From Pyrus communis (taxonomy: Eukaryota > Streptophyta > Magnoliopsida > Rosales > Rosaceae), in assembly GCF_963583255.1 (NCBI RefSeq), contig NC_084811.1:19486088-19550087 (forward strand): a stretch of 64,000 nucleotides of DNA, given 5' to 3'. The translations under genes and the position numbers were made by a program. This document shows positions 60,776 to 64,000 of this stretch, piece after piece. The notes under the pieces are model-generated. The model did no database searches. It saw nothing but the letters and a program-made list of their open reading frames with translations, and had not been told where the DNA came from. The number at the start of each line of letters is the position of its first letter. Position 1 is the stretch's first letter.

Positions 60776-62801
60776 TGATGCGATATTTATACGCACACAA
60801 ACTAAACCCTATTTGTGACAATTGTAGTAATGATGTAAGTAGGGATCGTTCTAACCGGGGATTAACTAGGGATGCTAAACACTTGACTCAAATAAATAAA
60901 ACTAACTTTTAAAACACTAAGACAACTAAAAGACTCAAAACAAGTTCAAAAGACTCCAAATACTTAAAAACATAAAATAAGACAAATCAAATGATTAAGA
61001 CTTAACAAAATAGGGGGGGGATTGTGGTTGGACGAGATTAAATTAAACGGAAAGATTATAATTTAAAACAGATAGTAAAGATGAATGTGATGAAAATATG
61101 GATGATGGAATAGCTAAGGGGTTCTTCTCCACACATGTTACACTTGCATACAAGATTGATTTTCGGTTGGTCTTTCGATAAATTATGAAACTCAATGCTC
61201 CAAGTTAATTAGGTCCGCTTAAATTAACTTTCAGATTTCCCTAGATTCGTTAGATTGAATGGAATACGCATTACAACCAACTTATTCTTAATCAAAGTCC
61301 CTAACTATGGAATACGCATGATAGAGACATTCAACAAAGATCATTAAGTTCAATGAAAATTATAAGTGTTGACGAGGCATTCGTTACCATGGAATACGCA
61401 TGAAACTTATGCCAAGAATTCGTTTAACGCGATTGTTTATAAGCAACCTCCACTACTTGTGAATATAAGTTCGTAACTATTAGGTGAAACTCACTTATAT
61501 TCTAGCGTCATATTCATTCAAACGGTTAAACAAATTGAATCCACAACTTATGAAATTCCAACCAAAAGTAATCAATTCATATTGTAAGCATAAACATGTA
61601 TTTTGAATCACCCCCTAGCTAAAGGGGGGTTTAGTTCCTCATAACTTTGAAATCAAAGAAACACCTAAACATTCCAACAACTCAAACTTGAATTGTATGA
61701 ACGTTTAGGCACTCTTCTCTTCCATTACAAAACAAAGAAAATTGAATTTAAACATTGAAATCAAAGAAACACCTAAACATTCCAACAACTCAAACTTGAA
61801 TTGTATGAACGTTTAGGCACTCTTCTCTTCCTAGTTGTTGTAGCACAAGGTCTAAGGTGAGCTTTGGGGATTATGTGAAGTGGTTGGATAGTGGCTGCAA
61901 TGGAGGATAAAAACTGCACAGATTGGAAGGATATGCACGGCAATGGATGTGTATTTGTGTTGTATGTTGTGTTGTGAAATGAATGAATCCATTGTGGCTA
62001 GGTTGCATGCTTATTTATAGGTAAATGAGAGGGAACATGACAGCTTGGAATAGGTGGAAATGTGGCTGCAAGTTTGGTGAATGATTATGAGTGAATGCAT
62101 GTGAATGTGGCTAGGTTGGAAAGCTGGAATTGCTGGAATTGTAATGTACCCCACGACATTGATTGTGTTTGAGTGTTGTGGCTGCAATGTTTGTTGGTTA
62201 AAGATGCATGTGGATGTATTATACAATGGGAAAGTATGTGATTGACAATTAGGGTGAATGGTGGCTGCAATGATGAAGTGTGATGGCTGAAAATGCAAGG
62301 GAAGTGCACGACATTGATTAGTTTTAGGTGCATGTGGCTGCATTGTTGTGCAATGATGGAGGAATAAGTGCATGTGGTTGAATTGGTGATGAATGTGCAT
62401 GTCAAAGAATGGATTTGGCTGCAATGGTGTGTAATTGGGCTAGGTTTTAAGTGCATGAAATGGACCCAAATTGCTCCCCCTTGCATGGCAAGGAATGGTG
62501 TTTGTGTTGAGCCCATGGCAAGGTGTTATGTAATTGGGTTAGGGCCATTGTTTTGTATCCTCAAGTGCATACAAGGCCTTCAATTTCATCCAACACTTGG
62601 GCTCCAAGCATAAGCTATCTATCCTTAGCCCAATAGTGCTCCAAAAGGCCCCAAAACACTCCACAATGCATCCTTTCGCCAAAACACGTCTTTCGATCCT
62701 GAAAACACACAAAAGAAACATAAAGGACTAAACTAACTAAAGAAACATAATGTAAATGTACGAGAACAAGCCATTTAAGTCGCATGAATATGGTCCTATC
62801 A
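60776..62801 (-). repeat. Athila 5' LTR
   Basis: 2026 bp, about 99% identical by eye to 49257-51302. It lies next to the tRNA-Asp primer site. Confidence 0.93.
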
Positions 62802-62806
62802 TCCGG

Positions 62807-64000
62807 CCGAATTCCGGCCTTCTTCTCCGGCGTGAAACCCAGCCCAAGAAACCTCCCAGGCCTTCGGGCCGTTCCTGCCAAGCCCAAAACCCTGGGCAGC
62901 CCAACCCAACCCTTTTATTATTTTGTTTTGTTAATTTAAAGGCCTTTGGGCCATTTCCTTTAGGGCCTTTAGCCCGTAAACCCTAAACCTTTTTTTTTAA
63001 ACCCTAAAACCCATTAGACCTAAACCCTTTAGGCCCAAACCCAAGTCCAAACCCTTTAATCCGGATCCAAACCCAGACCCGTTTGACATGTTGACCCGAA
63101 CCCGGTTTGACCGTTGACCCGATCAACGGTCAGCATTGACTTTGACCGGTCAACTGTCAACGTTGACTTTTTGGGTTTTCGTGTGGAACCCCTTCTAGAC
63201 TAATTTCGACATCCTGAACCCATTTCCGATGTACGTTTTCCCAAATTCAGTTGTTTGAGTAGAGTTTGACTAAATGTACCATTTATGTGCTTAGGGGCAA
63301 TTATTTGTGGCGTTTCCTTCTTCGCTAGATGGCGTGGCTTTTCGACAGCGAAGTACTGTGAGTGGACCCCTTCTAAAAATGCATGTTTTGATAGTAGAAA
63401 TGTATACATGAAAAACATGATTTAACAATTATGTTCTATGAAAGGCTTTGAGATAATATGCTTACTAAGACTATTTTGAATTATTACTATTTTTCCTATA
63501 ACCCATGTTCTTATAGAATATCCAATGGATGACGATATGATATTTAGAACACTTCTTTATAGTATAGATGATGGATGACTTTATACTATAAAGTTGCTTT
63601 TCAATACATGTATGTTCAATGGTTTTGTACTTACCTAGTGGTCATTTCCGCTACGGGACGTAGGGCTAGATTCCCGTCCGTCTCGGGCGACGGTTTGGTG
63701 CTGGCATAGGGCCTGAAGTGTGTTTCCTCTGGCTATTTAGCACAGGGACGGGGAGTCGGCATGAGGCTTGTAGTGTATTTTCCTCTGACTATCTTCTCAG
63801 AGACAGGGAGCCGGCATAGGGCCTGGAGAGTTATATCGGACATTCACTAGTGATTATTATATATACAAGTTATGATTTAAGATATTGCAAAACATACTAG
63901 GTTTTGGAAAACCTATGTTTATCATTATATATATGTTTTCATAAAACCTGGGGGTTAGTACGTTGATAACTGTTTTATTTTATATATATATATATATAAA
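62807..64000 (+). other. Continuation of the LTR interrupted by Athila
   Basis: No gene. 62810-63180 is rich in CCC(A)AACCC-like words and GTTGACC/GGTCAAC inverted pairs. From 63250 on it is AT-rich, ending in a (TA)n run at 63981-63998. It is judged to be LTR sequence because it continues 48554-49256 across the Athila target duplication. Confidence 0.45.
63697..63828 (+). repeat. 55-bp tandem repeat, three diverged copies
   Basis: Units share GGNGNCGGCATAGGGCCTG and TTCCTCTGNCTAT and start near 63697, 63752 and 63807. Such short tandem arrays are common in LTRs. Confidence 0.75.

Larger units (their letters stand above)
49257..62801 (-). mobile_element. Young Athila-type Ty3/gypsy retrotransposon
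   Basis: A 13.5-kb element with LTRs at 49257-51302 and 60776-62801, both starting TGATGCGATATTTATACGC and ending GGTCCTATCA. The LTRs differ by about a dozen substitutions and one 20-bp indel. Flanks are TCTGG (49252-49256) and TCCGG (62802-62806), a 5-bp target duplication with one transition. On the minus strand the primer site after the 5' LTR is TGGCGCCGTTGCCGGG (60770-60755), complementary to tRNA-Asp, typical for Athila. The polypurine tract is the complement of AATACCCCCACAC (51303-51315). Gag-Pol is one open frame. The region between pol and the 3' LTR, where Athila often has an env-like ORF, instead carries an antisense coiled-coil ORF. Confidence 0.93.
48554..64000 (+). mobile_element. 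LTR-type sequence interrupted by the Athila element and cut by the window end
   Basis: At 48554 a TG is followed by CAACAACCCGTCCCAATTTT, which resembles the LTR start at 31746 (TGTGACGACCCGTCCC). The segment continues to 49256, is split by the Athila insertion (49257-62801), and resumes at 62807. The right part has features of a gypsy LTR (GTTGACCCGATCAACGGTCA, a 55-bp tandem triplet at 63697-63828). No end is reached by 64000. Whether it is a full element or a solo LTR cannot be told. Confidence 0.45.

Noticed and set aside
63697..63828. CRISPR-like array
   Set aside because: Three diverged 55-bp tandem units without unique spacers, in plant LTR sequence.

Overview
The window is nuclear DNA of a flowering plant. 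It has intron-rich genes with GT-AG introns, plastid and mitochondrial presequences, and dense nested transposons. A Cassandra-type 5S-bearing TRIM, tRNA-derived SINEs of a kind I associate with apple relatives, and the LTR styles suggest a woody Rosaceae species (apple/pear/cherry relatives). That placement is an inference; nothing in the window proves it.

Five host genes can be spliced by hand with open frames throughout. They are a GNAT acetyltransferase plus twin-BRCT protein (11865-17462, +), the plastid release-factor paralogue PrfB3 lacking GGQ (19254-22810, +), a KOBITO1-family glycosyltransferase-like protein (33053-37394, +), the plastid AP endonuclease ARP with a SAP domain (38818-43326, +), and a small mitochondrial coiled-coil protein (44074-46224, -). 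From memory, Arabidopsis has the GNAT/BRCT and ARP genes as neighbours on chromosome 2, and PrfB3 and a KOBITO paralogue as neighbours on the duplicated chromosome 3 segment, so the block looks like ancient shared gene order loosened by transposons. The genes do not form one pathway, but three of the five products are probably sent to organelles.

The rest is transposon territory. 1-1287 is a decayed plant-mobile-domain gene. 3004-8250 is a giant imperfect palindrome of two truncated hAT copies, itself invaded by a SINE with perfect target duplications, a Cassandra TRIM, an LTR fragment and a Tourist-like MITE. 8979-10759 is a non-autonomous LTR element, and 10826-11589 is another MITE. 23150-31746 is a nest: a LINE split by a hAT element, then a solo gypsy LTR split by a decayed copia element. 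47596-48553 is low-complexity, Mutator-like DNA.

49257-62801 is a young, nearly intact Athila-type Ty3/gypsy element on the minus strand, inserted in another LTR (48554 to the window end). It has ~2.03-kb LTRs differing at about a dozen sites, a tRNA-Asp primer site and one unbroken 1826-residue Gag-Pol. Between pol and the polypurine tract lies an antisense 213-residue coiled-coil ORF (54204-54845, +) in a cassette bracketed by ~140-bp direct repeats. I consider this cassette the most interesting feature of the window.
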